Shown: positions 9,488 to 18,222 of the stretch, piece by piece | Layout: each line of letters opens with the position of its first letter | How positions within the stretch are numbered: the first letter of the stretch is position 1 | Assembly: GCA_944392655.1 (NCBI GenBank) | Contig: CALXXL010000009.1 | Coordinates: 28,614 to 92,613, forward strand | Length of the DNA stretch: 64,000 bases | From: an uncultured Victivallaceae bacterium | GTDB lineage: Bacteria > Verrucomicrobiota > Lentisphaeria > Victivallales > Victivallaceae | Reading direction: 5' to 3' | Position numbers and translations under genes: made by a program | Notes under the pieces: generated by a model | Database searches by the model: none | What the model saw: only the letters and a program-made list of their open reading frames with translations | Told to the model about the DNA's origin: nothing

Positions 9488-9748
9488 ATGAGCAATAAAC
9501 CAAAAATCGTAATCTGCATCGGCAGTTCATGTTTCTCGCGCGGAAATGCGAAAAATGTGGAGGTCGCGGAACAATATTTAAAGGATCATGGTCTTGAAGA
9601 TGAGGTGGATGTTGATCTGTCCGGCGGATTGTGCGAAGGGATGTGCGCTGACGGCCCGAACGTTATAATTGACGGCAAAGTGTACAACCATGTCGACGCC
9701 GGCGTGATGCTGGATTTGATGAAGGCATTATTCCCTGAGAATAAGTAA
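9488..9748 (+). CDS. Thioredoxin-like [2Fe-2S] ferredoxin
   Basis: An 86-residue protein from the ATG at 9488 (GAGG five bases before; an upstream TTG at 9467 is less likely). Cys residues occur in CIGSSCFSRG near the N terminus and in GGLCEGMC about 45 residues later, the C-x4-C ... C-x3-C spacing of thioredoxin-fold [2Fe-2S] ferredoxins related to NuoE and HydC C-terminal domains. It is the first gene of the hydrogenase cluster and probably passes electrons to or from the hydrogenase-like proteins. Confidence 0.8.
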   Translation: MSNKPKIVICIGSSCFSRGNAKNVEVAEQYLKDHGLEDEVDVDLSGGLCEGMCADGPNVIIDGKVYNHVDAGVMLDLMKALFPENK

Positions 9749-9768
9749 CTGTAACCGGAGAACAGCAG

Positions 9769-11472
9769 ATGAATCGGCAATTTCCAGTATATACAATCGA
9801 AAATGAGTGCCAGGATTGCTATAAATGTATCCGGCATTGCCACTGCAAGGCTATAAAAATAGTTAACGCCAGAGCCGCTGTGATTCCGGAATTGTGCGTA
9901 TCATGCGGAGAATGCGTGCGCATTTGTCCGGCTCATGCAAAAAAAATACGCTCCGATATCGCCAGATTGGAAAATATGCTGCAGAACGGCGATAAGGTGT
10001 ATGCCTCGGTGGCTCCAAGTTTTGTCGGATATTTCAAGGGAATTTCCATCTTTCAGCTGGCGGCAGCTTTGAAAAAACTGGGGTTCGCCGGCGTTAGCGA
10101 AACCGCACACGGCGCACAGGTGGTCAGCGCCCAGACCGGCAAGTTTATTGCCGAGGCCGGCAACGGAGTTTATATCTCCAGCGCATGTCCGGCCAGCGTC
10201 GACTATATCCGTAAATATATGCCGGAATGGCTCAATAATATTGTGCCGTTCGATTCGCCGGTTATGGCTCACTGCAAAATGCTGCGCAAGGAGTTCGGCG
10301 ACGATATAAAAACTGTGTTCATCGGGCCATGCGCCGCTAAAAAGAATGAGGCCGACCGGAATCCGGAAACAATGAGCCTCGCAATCACTTTTGCCGCTCT
10401 GGAACAGCTGTTGAATGAAAAAGATATTGATCTGGCCGCCGAACCGCAGGAGAAAATTGAATTGGCTCTGGGCGAGGCGGAAGAGGGACGGATTTACTCT
10501 ATTGAAGGCGGAATGAATGATACCCTGCGCGATACTTCCACCGGAATACGTTATATCGCAGTCTCAGGACTGGACAATATGAGCAGAGTATTGGCCGCGA
10601 TCGATCCGCATCAGGGTGATGAACGCAAATTCTTTATCGAAGCTCTGGCATGTCACGGAGGATGCGTCAACGGCCCGGTTATGCATAAGGATTCATCCGC
10701 TATTGATGTATTACTCGCTACCGACGCCATCAGCGGCAGACAGACCAGCCTGGGACGGCAGATCCCTGTGGATATAACCCGCCATTACCGCCAGTGGCAG
10801 ATAGAAAAACGCGAACCGGGAGAAGCTGAGCTGCTTAAAGCACTCGAAAGTGTGGGGAAATTCTCTAAAGAAGATGAGTTGAACTGCGGCGCATGCGGAT
10901 ATGACAGCTGCCGCGATTTCGCCCGCGCACTGCTGGCTGGTAACGCCGAGGAGGCGATGTGCCATACTTATCTGCGCAAAAGCTTCCAGCGAACCAGCAA
11001 CGCTTTGATTAAGTATATTCCCGCCGGTGTGGTGCTGGTGGATGATAAACTCCAGGTGATTGAGTCCAACCGCCATTTCGCCGAACTTATAGATGAGTCT
11101 ACCGTGACTATTTATGACTCGCTCGGCAACCTTACCGGAGTGCCGCTCGAATCACTGGTCGATTTTTCCGACCTCTTTGAAAGCGTATTAGGCAACGGCG
11201 GCGAAATCGAGAAGTTTAATCAGGTGTTTAAAGATAAAATCCTCAATATCAGCGTATTCTCTATTACACCCGGAAAGGTGGCTGGCGCAGTTATTCAGGA
11301 CGTGACCAAAAATGAACTCCAGCGGGAACAGATCGCGGAAAAAGCCAAGGAGGTTATCCGCAAAAACGTTCTCACTGTACAGCAGGTGGCAAGACTTTTT
11401 GGCGAACATATAGCGGATTCGGAAATTCTGCTTAACGAAATTGTCGGAACTTATTGCACAAAAAAGGAATAG
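9769..11472 (+). CDS. hydS: Sensory [FeFe] hydrogenase with PAS domain (HydS-like)
   Basis: A 567-residue protein. Two [4Fe-4S] ferredoxin motifs lie at about 14-24 and 43-53. The H-cluster domain has ligands at C140, C188, C295 and C299 (SSACPAS, FIGPCAAKK, EALACHGGC). A further Fe-S domain has Cys 373, 376, 381 and 398. A PAS domain starts near residue 408. This order is that of group C sensory hydrogenases (Thermotoga HydS type). Position 139, next to the first H-cluster Cys, is Ala instead of the proton-relay Cys of catalytic enzymes, also as in HydS. It likely senses H2 or redox state and signals through its partners. In Ruminococcus albus, hydS is also encoded with adhE and a second hydrogenase. 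Confident on class; the signal output is inference. Confidence 0.88.
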   Translation: MNRQFPVYTIENECQDCYKCIRHCHCKAIKIVNARAAVIPELCVSCGECVRICPAHAKKIRSDIARLENMLQNGDKVYASVAPSFVGYFKGISIFQLAAALKKLGFAGVSETAHGAQVVSAQTGKFIAEAGNGVYISSACPASVDYIRKYMPEWLNNIVPFDSPVMAHCKMLRKEFGDDIKTVFIGPCAAKKNEADRNPETMSLAITFAALEQLLNEKDIDLAAEPQEKIELALGEAEEGRIYSIEGGMNDTLRDTSTGIRYIAVSGLDNMSRVLAAIDPHQGDERKFFIEALACHGGCVNGPVMHKDSSAIDVLLATDAISGRQTSLGRQIPVDITRHYRQWQIEKREPGEAELLKALESVGKFSKEDELNCGACGYDSCRDFARALLAGNAEEAMCHTYLRKSFQRTSNALIKYIPAGVVLVDDKLQVIESNRHFAELIDESTVTIYDSLGNLTGVPLESLVDFSDLFESVLGNGGEIEKFNQVFKDKILNISVFSITPGKVAGAVIQDVTKNELQREQIAEKAKEVIRKNVLTVQQVARLFGEHIADSEILLNEIVGTYCTKKE

Positions 11473-11476
11473 TATT

Positions 11477-12658
11477 GTGAATAACGATCTTTTCATCGAA
11501 ATGGAGTGCAAGCAGTTTACCAAAAAGGGACAGGTGGCGTGCGGCGACGATTATCAACTGCTGTCGCTGGAAAATGAAAACCGGAGTCTCGCGGTGTTGT
11601 CTGACGGACTAGGCAGCGGAGTCAAGGCGCATCTGCTCGCTAATATGACTACCACTATGGCTCTGCGGTTCATGCGCTCCAATATGGATATCTTAAGCTC
11701 AGTTGAGACGATTATGGATTCCCTGCCGGTTTGCGAAGTGCGCAAAATAAGCTATGCCACATTCTCAATGGTGGATTTGCGACTGGGAGGAAAAACCCAG
11801 GTGGTCGAAATGGGAAATCCACAGTATATCCATCTGCGCGGAACCGTGGAAATTCCAGCTCAGAATCACCGGAAGATCGTCTCCAAACACTGGCCGGACC
11901 GCGAGGTGGATATTTATGAATTGCGCATGGAGCCGGGAGATAGGCTTATCATCGCATCTGACGGAGTGACTCAGGCAGGATTGGGGAAGAAACCGTATAA
12001 GTTCGGATGGCGGAGAAGCGGAGAGCTGGAGTTCTGTCAGGATTTAATCCGGCGCGATCCGCAGATCTCCGCACGCGATCTGGCCAATGCAGTAGCTTTT
12101 CAGGCGTTGTCGATCAATCCGGAGGGATGCGTCGACGATATAAGCTGCCTCGTAATATATCTGCGTCATCCAAGGGTTTTGCGGATACTTACCGGACCGC
12201 CGTATCATAAGGAGTATGACCGCGATTTTGCCATGCTGGCCAACTCCGGCGCAGATGATGTAATTATTTGCGGAGGTACTACCGCAACTATTATCGAAAG
12301 AGAGTTGAAGAAAAAGGTTGAGATCGACCTGAAACTTATGCGGGTGTCTGGCGACCTGCCTCCACCGGGACGGATCCCCGGTGTAGGACTGGTTACCGAA
12401 GGCATTATAACTTTGTCCCGGGTCTGCTCTGTATTGGAAAACGGCAAAGAGGAAGAGGCACCTCTGGCCGCAAGAGAGATAATCAACCGGATGATGGAAC
12501 ATGACAGCATCGAGTTTATTGTCGGAACTAAAGTTAATGAGGCGCATCAGGACCCCAATCTGCCAATCGAATTGGAGCTGCGCCGCAATATCATAAGAAA
12601 ACTGGCGGATATTCTTGAACATAAATTTCGTAAGAAAATAAGCATAAAATATTATTGA
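11477..12658 (+). CDS. SpoIIE-type PP2C protein serine phosphatase
   Basis: A 393-residue protein from a GTG at 11477, four bases after the hydS stop, with AAGGA eight bases before it. The first 240 residues form a PP2C/SpoIIE domain: VLSDGLGSGVKAH and IIASDGVTQAG carry the metal-binding Asp residues. The C-terminal 150 residues (from about LRILTGPPYH) are an alpha/beta domain I do not recognise. Phosphatases of this type accompany group C/D hydrogenase genes. The likely role is to relay the hydrogenase/PAS signal by dephosphorylating an unknown target, such as an anti-sigma-factor antagonist. Confidence 0.8.
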   Translation: MNNDLFIEMECKQFTKKGQVACGDDYQLLSLENENRSLAVLSDGLGSGVKAHLLANMTTTMALRFMRSNMDILSSVETIMDSLPVCEVRKISYATFSMVDLRLGGKTQVVEMGNPQYIHLRGTVEIPAQNHRKIVSKHWPDREVDIYELRMEPGDRLIIASDGVTQAGLGKKPYKFGWRRSGELEFCQDLIRRDPQISARDLANAVAFQALSINPEGCVDDISCLVIYLRHPRVLRILTGPPYHKEYDRDFAMLANSGADDVIICGGTTATIIERELKKKVEIDLKLMRVSGDLPPPGRIPGVGLVTEGIITLSRVCSVLENGKEEEAPLAAREIINRMMEHDSIEFIVGTKVNEAHQDPNLPIELELRRNIIRKLADILEHKFRKKISIKYY

Positions 12659-12673
12659 AAGGGAGATGGATAC

Positions 12674-12937
12674 ATGGGTAAAATCAATCTTGAGATATGT
12701 TGCGGAACTACATGTTATATTCTTGGCGCATCGAAACTTATGAATATAGATGACTATCTCGGCGAGGATTTGCGCGATATGGTGGAAGTTATCGCTGTGC
12801 CGTGTATGAATCTGTGCGGTTCCGAAAATCTCGGCGGCGCTCCGTATGTGAAGGTAAATGGGCAGATCGTCAGCCGCGCTAACGCCGAAGAGGTGGTTAA
12901 GGTTATAAAAGAGCTGGCGGCTAATGGAGGTAGATAA
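12674..12937 (+). CDS. Small thioredoxin-like [2Fe-2S] protein
   Basis: An 87-residue protein. CCGTTCYILGA near the N terminus and VPCMNLCGS about 35 residues later give the C-x4-C ... C-x3-C pattern of thioredoxin-fold [2Fe-2S] proteins. It lies between the phosphatase and the hydrogenase, and the next gene starts three bases after its stop. It probably acts as the electron partner of the downstream hydrogenase. It is a diverged counterpart of the ferredoxin at 9488. Confidence 0.78.
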   Translation: MGKINLEICCGTTCYILGASKLMNIDDYLGEDLRDMVEVIAVPCMNLCGSENLGGAPYVKVNGQIVSRANAEEVVKVIKELAANGGR

Positions 12938-12940
12938 GTA

Positions 12941-14332
12941 ATGGGTAATGGTGCTGAATATATCCGCCGTGAGTTGATGATACGGCTCGTCCGGGCGTTT
13001 GATGATGAAAGTTTACACGCAGAACTGGATCAGATACCAATCCGGCTGCGCCCGAGAGGCGTGAACTCAAGCCGCTGTTGCATATATCATGACCGGGCAG
13101 TGCTGAAATACCGGCTGATGGCACTCCTAGGATTCGCCAGCGAAAATGAAACCGATGAGGCTAGACTGCTTTCTTCATATCTGGATGAGGCGCTTTCCGA
13201 TCCCAAACCGGCAGGTGAGCCGCCTTTGACCGTTTGCGCCGCCGGTTGCTCCGGATGCCCGGACAGCTCATACATCGTTACCGGCAACTGCCGCGGATGT
13301 TTCGCCCGGCCATGTATGTACAACTGCCCTAAAGGTGCTATCTCCGTGGTTAATCAGATGTCAAGAATCGATTACTCCAAATGCGTGAAATGCGGCAAGT
13401 GCATGGCGGTTTGCCCGTTTAATGCAATTGTTAAAACTACTGTGCCCTGCGAAGAGTCATGCCCCGTCGGCGCAATCCGCAAAAATGAACATCATACCGC
13501 GGAAATCGATTTCGAAAAATGTATCTCGTGCGGAAAGTGTTTCAGTAAGTGCCCGTTCAGCGCTATTATGGAAAGATCGCATATGCTGAAGGTGCTTCAG
13601 GTACTGAAATACAGCGGCAAAAAAGTGGTGGCAATGGTAGCTCCTTCCGCCGAACCGCAATTCCCCGGAACGATTGAACAGCTCTTTACCGCTATCAGCA
13701 AACTGGGGTTCAGCGATGTGGTGGAAGTCGCTCTCGGCGCTGAAATGACCACGGAACATGAGGCTAAAGAGTTTTGCGAAAAAATGAAAGAGGGACAGCC
13801 GCTGATGACAACATCGTGCTGTACCGCGTATGTCGAACTGGTGAAACGGCATCTGCCGGAGTTCCTGAAGTTTGTCTCGACTACCCCGAGCCCGATGCTT
13901 TTTACCGCCAGAATGGTTCACGAGGCGGATCCGGATGCAATAACCGTGTTTATCGGACCATGCATCGCCAAACGGCTGGAAGCGGTCAAATCCAAAGAGG
14001 TCGATTTTGTATTGACATTCGAGGAACTCGGAACCATGCTTGCCGGACGCTCTATCGATGTGATTGCACAGGAACCATGGAAACTCCCGCGTCCGGCCAG
14101 CGTTACCGCACGCAATTACGCCAGAAGCTGCGGCGTTACTCAGGCTGTGCTGACCGAGCTTATGCAGGACGATCCCAACTTTAAACTGGATTCAAAATTC
14201 ATTAACGGGATCGATAAGAAGACGCTCGGTATGCTGAAACTCTATGCCATGGGTAAACTGCCAGCCAACTTCCTTGAAGTTATGGCATGTCCAGGAGGAT
14301 GCGTCAACGGACCGTGTTCCCTGACTCACTGA
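12941..14332 (+). CDS. [FeFe] hydrogenase, probably catalytic (HydA2/group B-like)
   Basis: A 463-residue protein. About 100 N-terminal residues are unassigned, followed by Cys-rich segments (CSGC, CRGCFARPCMYNC, CVKCGKCMAVC, CISCGKCFSKC) that can bind several [4Fe-4S] clusters. The H-cluster motifs are TTSCCTAY (C293, C294), FIGPCIAK (C341) and ACPGGCVNGPC (C450, C454). Unlike the upstream sensor, it keeps both adjacent Cys, including the proton-relay one, so it should reduce protons or oxidise H2. There is no maturation gene (HydE/F/G) in the window; these must be elsewhere. GGAGGT precedes the ATG. A terminator follows. Confidence 0.87.
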   Translation: MGNGAEYIRRELMIRLVRAFDDESLHAELDQIPIRLRPRGVNSSRCCIYHDRAVLKYRLMALLGFASENETDEARLLSSYLDEALSDPKPAGEPPLTVCAAGCSGCPDSSYIVTGNCRGCFARPCMYNCPKGAISVVNQMSRIDYSKCVKCGKCMAVCPFNAIVKTTVPCEESCPVGAIRKNEHHTAEIDFEKCISCGKCFSKCPFSAIMERSHMLKVLQVLKYSGKKVVAMVAPSAEPQFPGTIEQLFTAISKLGFSDVVEVALGAEMTTEHEAKEFCEKMKEGQPLMTTSCCTAYVELVKRHLPEFLKFVSTTPSPMLFTARMVHEADPDAITVFIGPCIAKRLEAVKSKEVDFVLTFEELGTMLAGRSIDVIAQEPWKLPRPASVTARNYARSCGVTQAVLTELMQDDPNFKLDSKFINGIDKKTLGMLKLYAMGKLPANFLEVMACPGGCVNGPCSLTH

Positions 14333-14358
14333 GCATTCAATAAATAATATCGCCGGAT

Positions 14359-14392
14359 GCCGGAACAGCTTTGAGCTGTTCCGGCTTTATTT
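14359..14392 (+). terminator. Intrinsic terminator of the hydrogenase cluster
   Basis: GCCGGAACAGCT and AGCTGTTCCGGC form a perfect 12-bp stem with a TTG loop, followed by TTTATTTT. It ends the transcript that carries hydS and the downstream hydrogenase. Confidence 0.92.
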
Positions 14393-14513
14393 TAACCGCG
14401 GGATGCCGGATAACTGCTTGATTTTATTTTCTCTTTGTGCTACTTTATGACGTTAATATATATAAGAGCAATGTGCTGCTGAAAATAATAAAATGTTGAA
14501 AACAGGGAGATAG

Positions 14514-15287
14514 ATGTACAGTATGCACGGATTGATTGGATATACCGGGTTTGTCGGCGGAAATCTGGCTTCCCAGAGAGAGTATCAGGCACTTTACAAT
14601 TCCAGAAATTTTAAAGAGATGGCCGGTAAACATTTTGCCCGGCTGGTCTGCGCCGGAGTCTCCGCCGTAAAATGGCAGGCAAATAAAGATCCGGAGGGGG
14701 ATTGGCTGAAAATCGATGCTTTGTGCGAGGTTTTAAAACAGGTGACGGCCGATAAGTTTATCCTGATTTCTACCATAGATGTTTATGCTTCTCATAATGC
14801 TCTGGACGAGGATTTTGATAATCATAACGTCGAAAATCACGCTTATGGAAGAAACCGGCTGCGGTTTGAAGATTTCTGCCGCAGCCAGTTCCCGGAATGT
14901 ATGATTGTCCGGCTGCCGGGTTTGTTCGGCGAGGGGCTTAAGAAAAATGTTATATTCGACCTGCTTAATGATAATTGCCTGGAAATGATAAATCCGGAGT
15001 CGTCGTTCCAGTACTATTATCTCAAAAATCTTTCCAACGATATTGAATTGGCGGAAAACGCCGGATTGAAGTTGATTAATCTCTTTACCGAGCCGGTTGC
15101 CACTAAAGAGATAATAGCAGAGTTTTTCCCCGGCAAAAAGGTCGGCTGGCAGCCGGCCGCTGAAGGGCATTACAACCTGTTTACTAAAAATGCCGGGTTG
15201 TGGGGCAAAAACGGACATTACTGCTATACCCATGATGAGGTGTTGGCGCAGTTGGGCGAATTTATCCGGGGATACGGCAGAAAATGA
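14514..15287 (+). CDS. NAD-dependent epimerase/dehydratase-like SDR protein
   Basis: A 257-residue extended-SDR-like protein. GYTGFVGGNL near residue 10 is the nucleotide-binding loop; ILISTIDVYA and NHAYGRNRLRFE correspond to the Ser and Tyr of the active site, but the usual Tyr-x3-Lys reads Tyr-x3-Arg, so catalysis may be altered. A GGGAGA site precedes the ATG at 14514; a Met three codons on is possible. It opens a five-gene plus-strand operon with overlapping stops and starts. The likely role is modification of a nucleotide- or lipid-linked sugar; the substrate is unknown. Confidence 0.7.
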   Translation: MYSMHGLIGYTGFVGGNLASQREYQALYNSRNFKEMAGKHFARLVCAGVSAVKWQANKDPEGDWLKIDALCEVLKQVTADKFILISTIDVYASHNALDEDFDNHNVENHAYGRNRLRFEDFCRSQFPECMIVRLPGLFGEGLKKNVIFDLLNDNCLEMINPESSFQYYYLKNLSNDIELAENAGLKLINLFTEPVATKEIIAEFFPGKKVGWQPAAEGHYNLFTKNAGLWGKNGHYCYTHDEVLAQLGEFIRGYGRK

Positions 15288-16102
15288 AAGGACTGGCTGT
15301 CTCAAATATCGCCTGGAAAAGGCATGATGCCCCCGCTATTATGCAGCTGCTCAAAAAATATGGCGTTACCGGTATTGAAGTCGCACCGTCAAAAGTCTGG
15401 CCGGATTGGGTGGGCAGCGGCTTCCAGAGTGCGTGTGAATATCGTAAGAAACTGGTTGATAACGGATTTTGTGTGCCGGCGATGCAGGCGCTCCTGTTCG
15501 GTAAAAAACATTTCAGGGTGTTTGATAAAAACACCCATCCGGAGTTTTTAGCGCATATAAAACTGGTCGCGGAAATCGCGGAGGGATTGGGCGCACGTGT
15601 GCTGGTATTCGGCTCCCCGGGAAACCGGCGCCGCGGCGGATTGGGATTTCAGGAGGCCATTGATACTGCCGCAGAGTTTTTCCGGCAGGCAGGGGAGATA
15701 TGTGCCGGTCATGGCGCTGTACTGGGTATAGAACCAAATCCGGCAGAGTATTGCTGCGATTTTGTCAATAATATAGACGACGCCCGGAGACTGGTGACCG
15801 CCGCTGATTGCAGGGGCGTGAAATTGCATGTCGACCGCGGCGCAATGCTGATGAACGGCGAGACGATGATGCAGATATGCCGGAATGGCGTTCCAGACTG
15901 GGTGCACTATCATATAAGCGAACCGGGATTGGCTAATGCCGGTAACTCCTCCGGCGATCTCCCGGGAGATATAAAATTCCTGCGCAGTGCCGGTTATTCT
16001 GAGTGGCTCTCTATTGAGATGCGGGGCGAAGAGCCGGAATATGAGACGCTGGAACGGGCACTTAATACCGTAAGGGAGGCAATTGATGCTGCCGGATTTT
16101 GA
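15284..16102 (+). CDS. Sugar phosphate isomerase/epimerase (AP-endonuclease 2-like TIM barrel)
   Basis: A 272-residue TIM-barrel protein of the xylose-isomerase-like superfamily. Metal-site motifs include LGIEPNPAEYCCDF (Glu), LHVDRGAM (His/Asp), VHYHISEP (His) and a terminal SIEMRG (Glu). The start overlaps the previous stop as ATGA, so the two genes are translationally coupled. It is likely to isomerise or epimerise a sugar or inositol used by this locus; the exact substrate is not visible. Confidence 0.75.
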   Translation: MKGLAVSNIAWKRHDAPAIMQLLKKYGVTGIEVAPSKVWPDWVGSGFQSACEYRKKLVDNGFCVPAMQALLFGKKHFRVFDKNTHPEFLAHIKLVAEIAEGLGARVLVFGSPGNRRRGGLGFQEAIDTAAEFFRQAGEICAGHGAVLGIEPNPAEYCCDFVNNIDDARRLVTAADCRGVKLHVDRGAMLMNGETMMQICRNGVPDWVHYHISEPGLANAGNSSGDLPGDIKFLRSAGYSEWLSIEMRGEEPEYETLERALNTVREAIDAAGF

Positions 16103-17216
16103 ACGCTATGACAGCATCGTAATCGGCGGTGGATTCTTTGGCCTTTATACCGGAGAATTCCTGGCATTGCGCGGCGAAAAAGTGCTGGTGTGCGAACAGT
16201 ACCCCCAATGTATGACCAGAGCAAGTTATAATAATCAGGCCAGAGTACACTCCGGATACCATTACCCGCGCAGTCTGCTTACCGCAATGCGGTCGTGCAT
16301 ATCTTTCCCCATGTTTATAAAAGAGTTCGGCGATTGCGTAAAAAGCGATTTCGATAAATATTACGGCATCGGGGCAATTCTGGGCAAGGTGACGGCAAGG
16401 CAGTTCGAGACCTTCTGCCGGCGCATCGGTGCACCTTGCGAACCTGCCCCTCAGGAGGTGGCAGGGTTGTTCTCCCCACACTATATCGAACAGGTGTTCC
16501 GTACCCGTGAATACGCTTTTGACGCCGCTGTTTTGCGCCGGATAATGCTTGACCGTTTTAACGCCGCTAACGGCGAACTGGTGTGCAATTGCCGGGTGGA
16601 AAAAATATATCAGAAAGATAATGGCGAACTGGGCGTGACGGTTAAATCCCAAACTGACAGTACGGCGGAATTGACCGCCGCTACGGTTTACAACTGCACG
16701 TACTCCAATATCAACAGCGTTAATCATAACTCCGGAATAGAACTTATTCCTCTGAAACACGAGATGACCGAAATGGCTCTGGTCGAAACCCCGGATAATA
16801 TTGCCAATATGGGGATAACAATTATGTGCGGACCATTCTTCTCCATTATGCCGTTTCCGGATCGCGGACTGCACTCGTTCAGCCATGTCCGGTATACCCC
16901 GCATTATGAGTGGCACGATAAGAACGGTCAGAAATATGTGAACGCACACAGAGTGTTTGATGCCGACCCTAAAACAAGCTGCTTTGAAAGTATGCGGCGC
17001 GATGCGGCAAGGTATATGCCGGCAGCAGGAGAGTGTCAGTATAAAGATTCACTCTGGGAGGTCAAGACAATTCTGCCATCCAGCGAAATCGACGACAGCA
17101 GACCAATTTTGTTCAAACCAAATTACCATTATAAAAATTATCACTGCATAATGGGCGGCAAGATCGATAATGTGTATGACGTTATTGCCGCAATAAAACT
17201 TTTAAATAACTGGTGA
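16086..17216 (+). CDS. FAD-dependent oxidoreductase (DAAO-like)
   Basis: A 376-residue protein from the ATG at 16086 (GGGAGG upstream; a TTG one codon earlier is less likely), overlapping the previous gene by 17 bases. SIVIGGGFFGLYTGEFLA binds the ADP part of FAD, and RASYNNQARVHSGYHYPRS is the second flavin contact typical of D-amino-acid-oxidase-like enzymes. It probably oxidises a hydroxyl or amino group of a sugar intermediate. The context in a glycan operon is the only hint of substrate. Confidence 0.75.
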   Translation: MLPDFERYDSIVIGGGFFGLYTGEFLALRGEKVLVCEQYPQCMTRASYNNQARVHSGYHYPRSLLTAMRSCISFPMFIKEFGDCVKSDFDKYYGIGAILGKVTARQFETFCRRIGAPCEPAPQEVAGLFSPHYIEQVFRTREYAFDAAVLRRIMLDRFNAANGELVCNCRVEKIYQKDNGELGVTVKSQTDSTAELTAATVYNCTYSNINSVNHNSGIELIPLKHEMTEMALVETPDNIANMGITIMCGPFFSIMPFPDRGLHSFSHVRYTPHYEWHDKNGQKYVNAHRVFDADPKTSCFESMRRDAARYMPAAGECQYKDSLWEVKTILPSSEIDDSRPILFKPNYHYKNYHCIMGGKIDNVYDVIAAIKLLNNW

Positions 17217-17223
17217 TCCGAAG

Positions 17224-18222
17224 ATGAAAAATACTTTTATATCATTGGTGATAACATCTAACGGCGAAGTGAACGGCGAATGGCTGCGCGGATATGCCGA
17301 TTATCTTAAAAATAACTACTCCGATTATGAGATCCTGATTATAGATTATGGCCAGGGAGATACCGGCAACCATAATAAAAGTGAACTTTTAACCGAAATC
17401 GGGAAAATGCGGTGGCTCAAAATTACCGACGTGTGTTCGCCAGAGGTGGCAATGGCGGCCGGAATGGAGAACGCAATCGGTGATATAATCGTTATCGGCA
17501 GCGAAGAGAATCTTACCGAGGAGGCAATCGGAATGGCCGTCGATGAGTGCTTTGCCGGTAACGATATCGTAATAGGATGTTCCAGAGTATATAAACCATT
17601 CTGGTACCGGATCGGCAGCCGGATCTTCCGGATATGCGCTAAAAAATTAATCCGGTATAATCTGCCGGCCAACGATACATGGTTCCGCGCAATCAGCCGG
17701 CGGGCCGCAAATGCGGTTATGAATAATAACCGGTTCCAGCTTATGCTGTTGATGCAGATCTCCAACTGCGGATATGAGTGCCGCGAAATGAAATATGAGT
17801 TGTCCGGAAAATTGTGCCGATATCCGGGAATTATCGCCTCATTCAGCCGGGCAGTGTCGATGCTGGTGTTTAACTCAACCCGCCCCCTGCGCGTCTTTAA
17901 TGCTCTGGGATTGGCCGCCAGCGGTCTCGCTTTCTTATTCGGCGCATACAGCGTATTGATTCACCTCTGGAAAAATAATGTGCTGGAAGGATGGACGACA
18001 ACAATCCTGTTTATGTCGATACTGTTCTTTATTCTTTTTTTAATATTGTCGCTGTTCGGCGAATATCTGGCCCGGCTCCTGGAGGATCGGGCCGATGTGC
18101 GGGCTTACAACGTGATTTATGAACGCCACAGCTCGGTAATGCTGGATATGGACAGACTTAATGTTTCACAAAACAGCGAAGCTGATGAGATAAATTTAGT
18201 GCAGACCGGGAGAGATAGATGA
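17224..18222 (+). CDS. GT2-like membrane protein with degenerate catalytic motifs
   Basis: A 332-residue protein with the architecture of GtrB/DPM1-like enzymes: an N-terminal GT-A domain (about 1-215) and two C-terminal membrane helices (about 225-250 and 260-285) ending in GEYLARLLEDR. The fold markers are present but key acidic motifs are not: the usual DDGS is read as DYGQ and the DxD region as GSEENLTEE. It may be a non-catalytic partner of the next gene, which has the intact motifs. Its stop overlaps the next start (ATGA). Confidence 0.65.
   Translation: MKNTFISLVITSNGEVNGEWLRGYADYLKNNYSDYEILIIDYGQGDTGNHNKSELLTEIGKMRWLKITDVCSPEVAMAAGMENAIGDIIVIGSEENLTEEAIGMAVDECFAGNDIVIGCSRVYKPFWYRIGSRIFRICAKKLIRYNLPANDTWFRAISRRAANAVMNNNRFQLMLLMQISNCGYECREMKYELSGKLCRYPGIIASFSRAVSMLVFNSTRPLRVFNALGLAASGLAFLFGAYSVLIHLWKNNVLEGWTTTILFMSILFFILFLILSLFGEYLARLLEDRADVRAYNVIYERHSSVMLDMDRLNVSQNSEADEINLVQTGRDR

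Noticed and set aside
16062..16949. 295-residue antisense frame opposite the FAD oxidoreductase
   Set aside because: The plus-strand gene has clear flavin motifs; the antisense product is unrecognisable.
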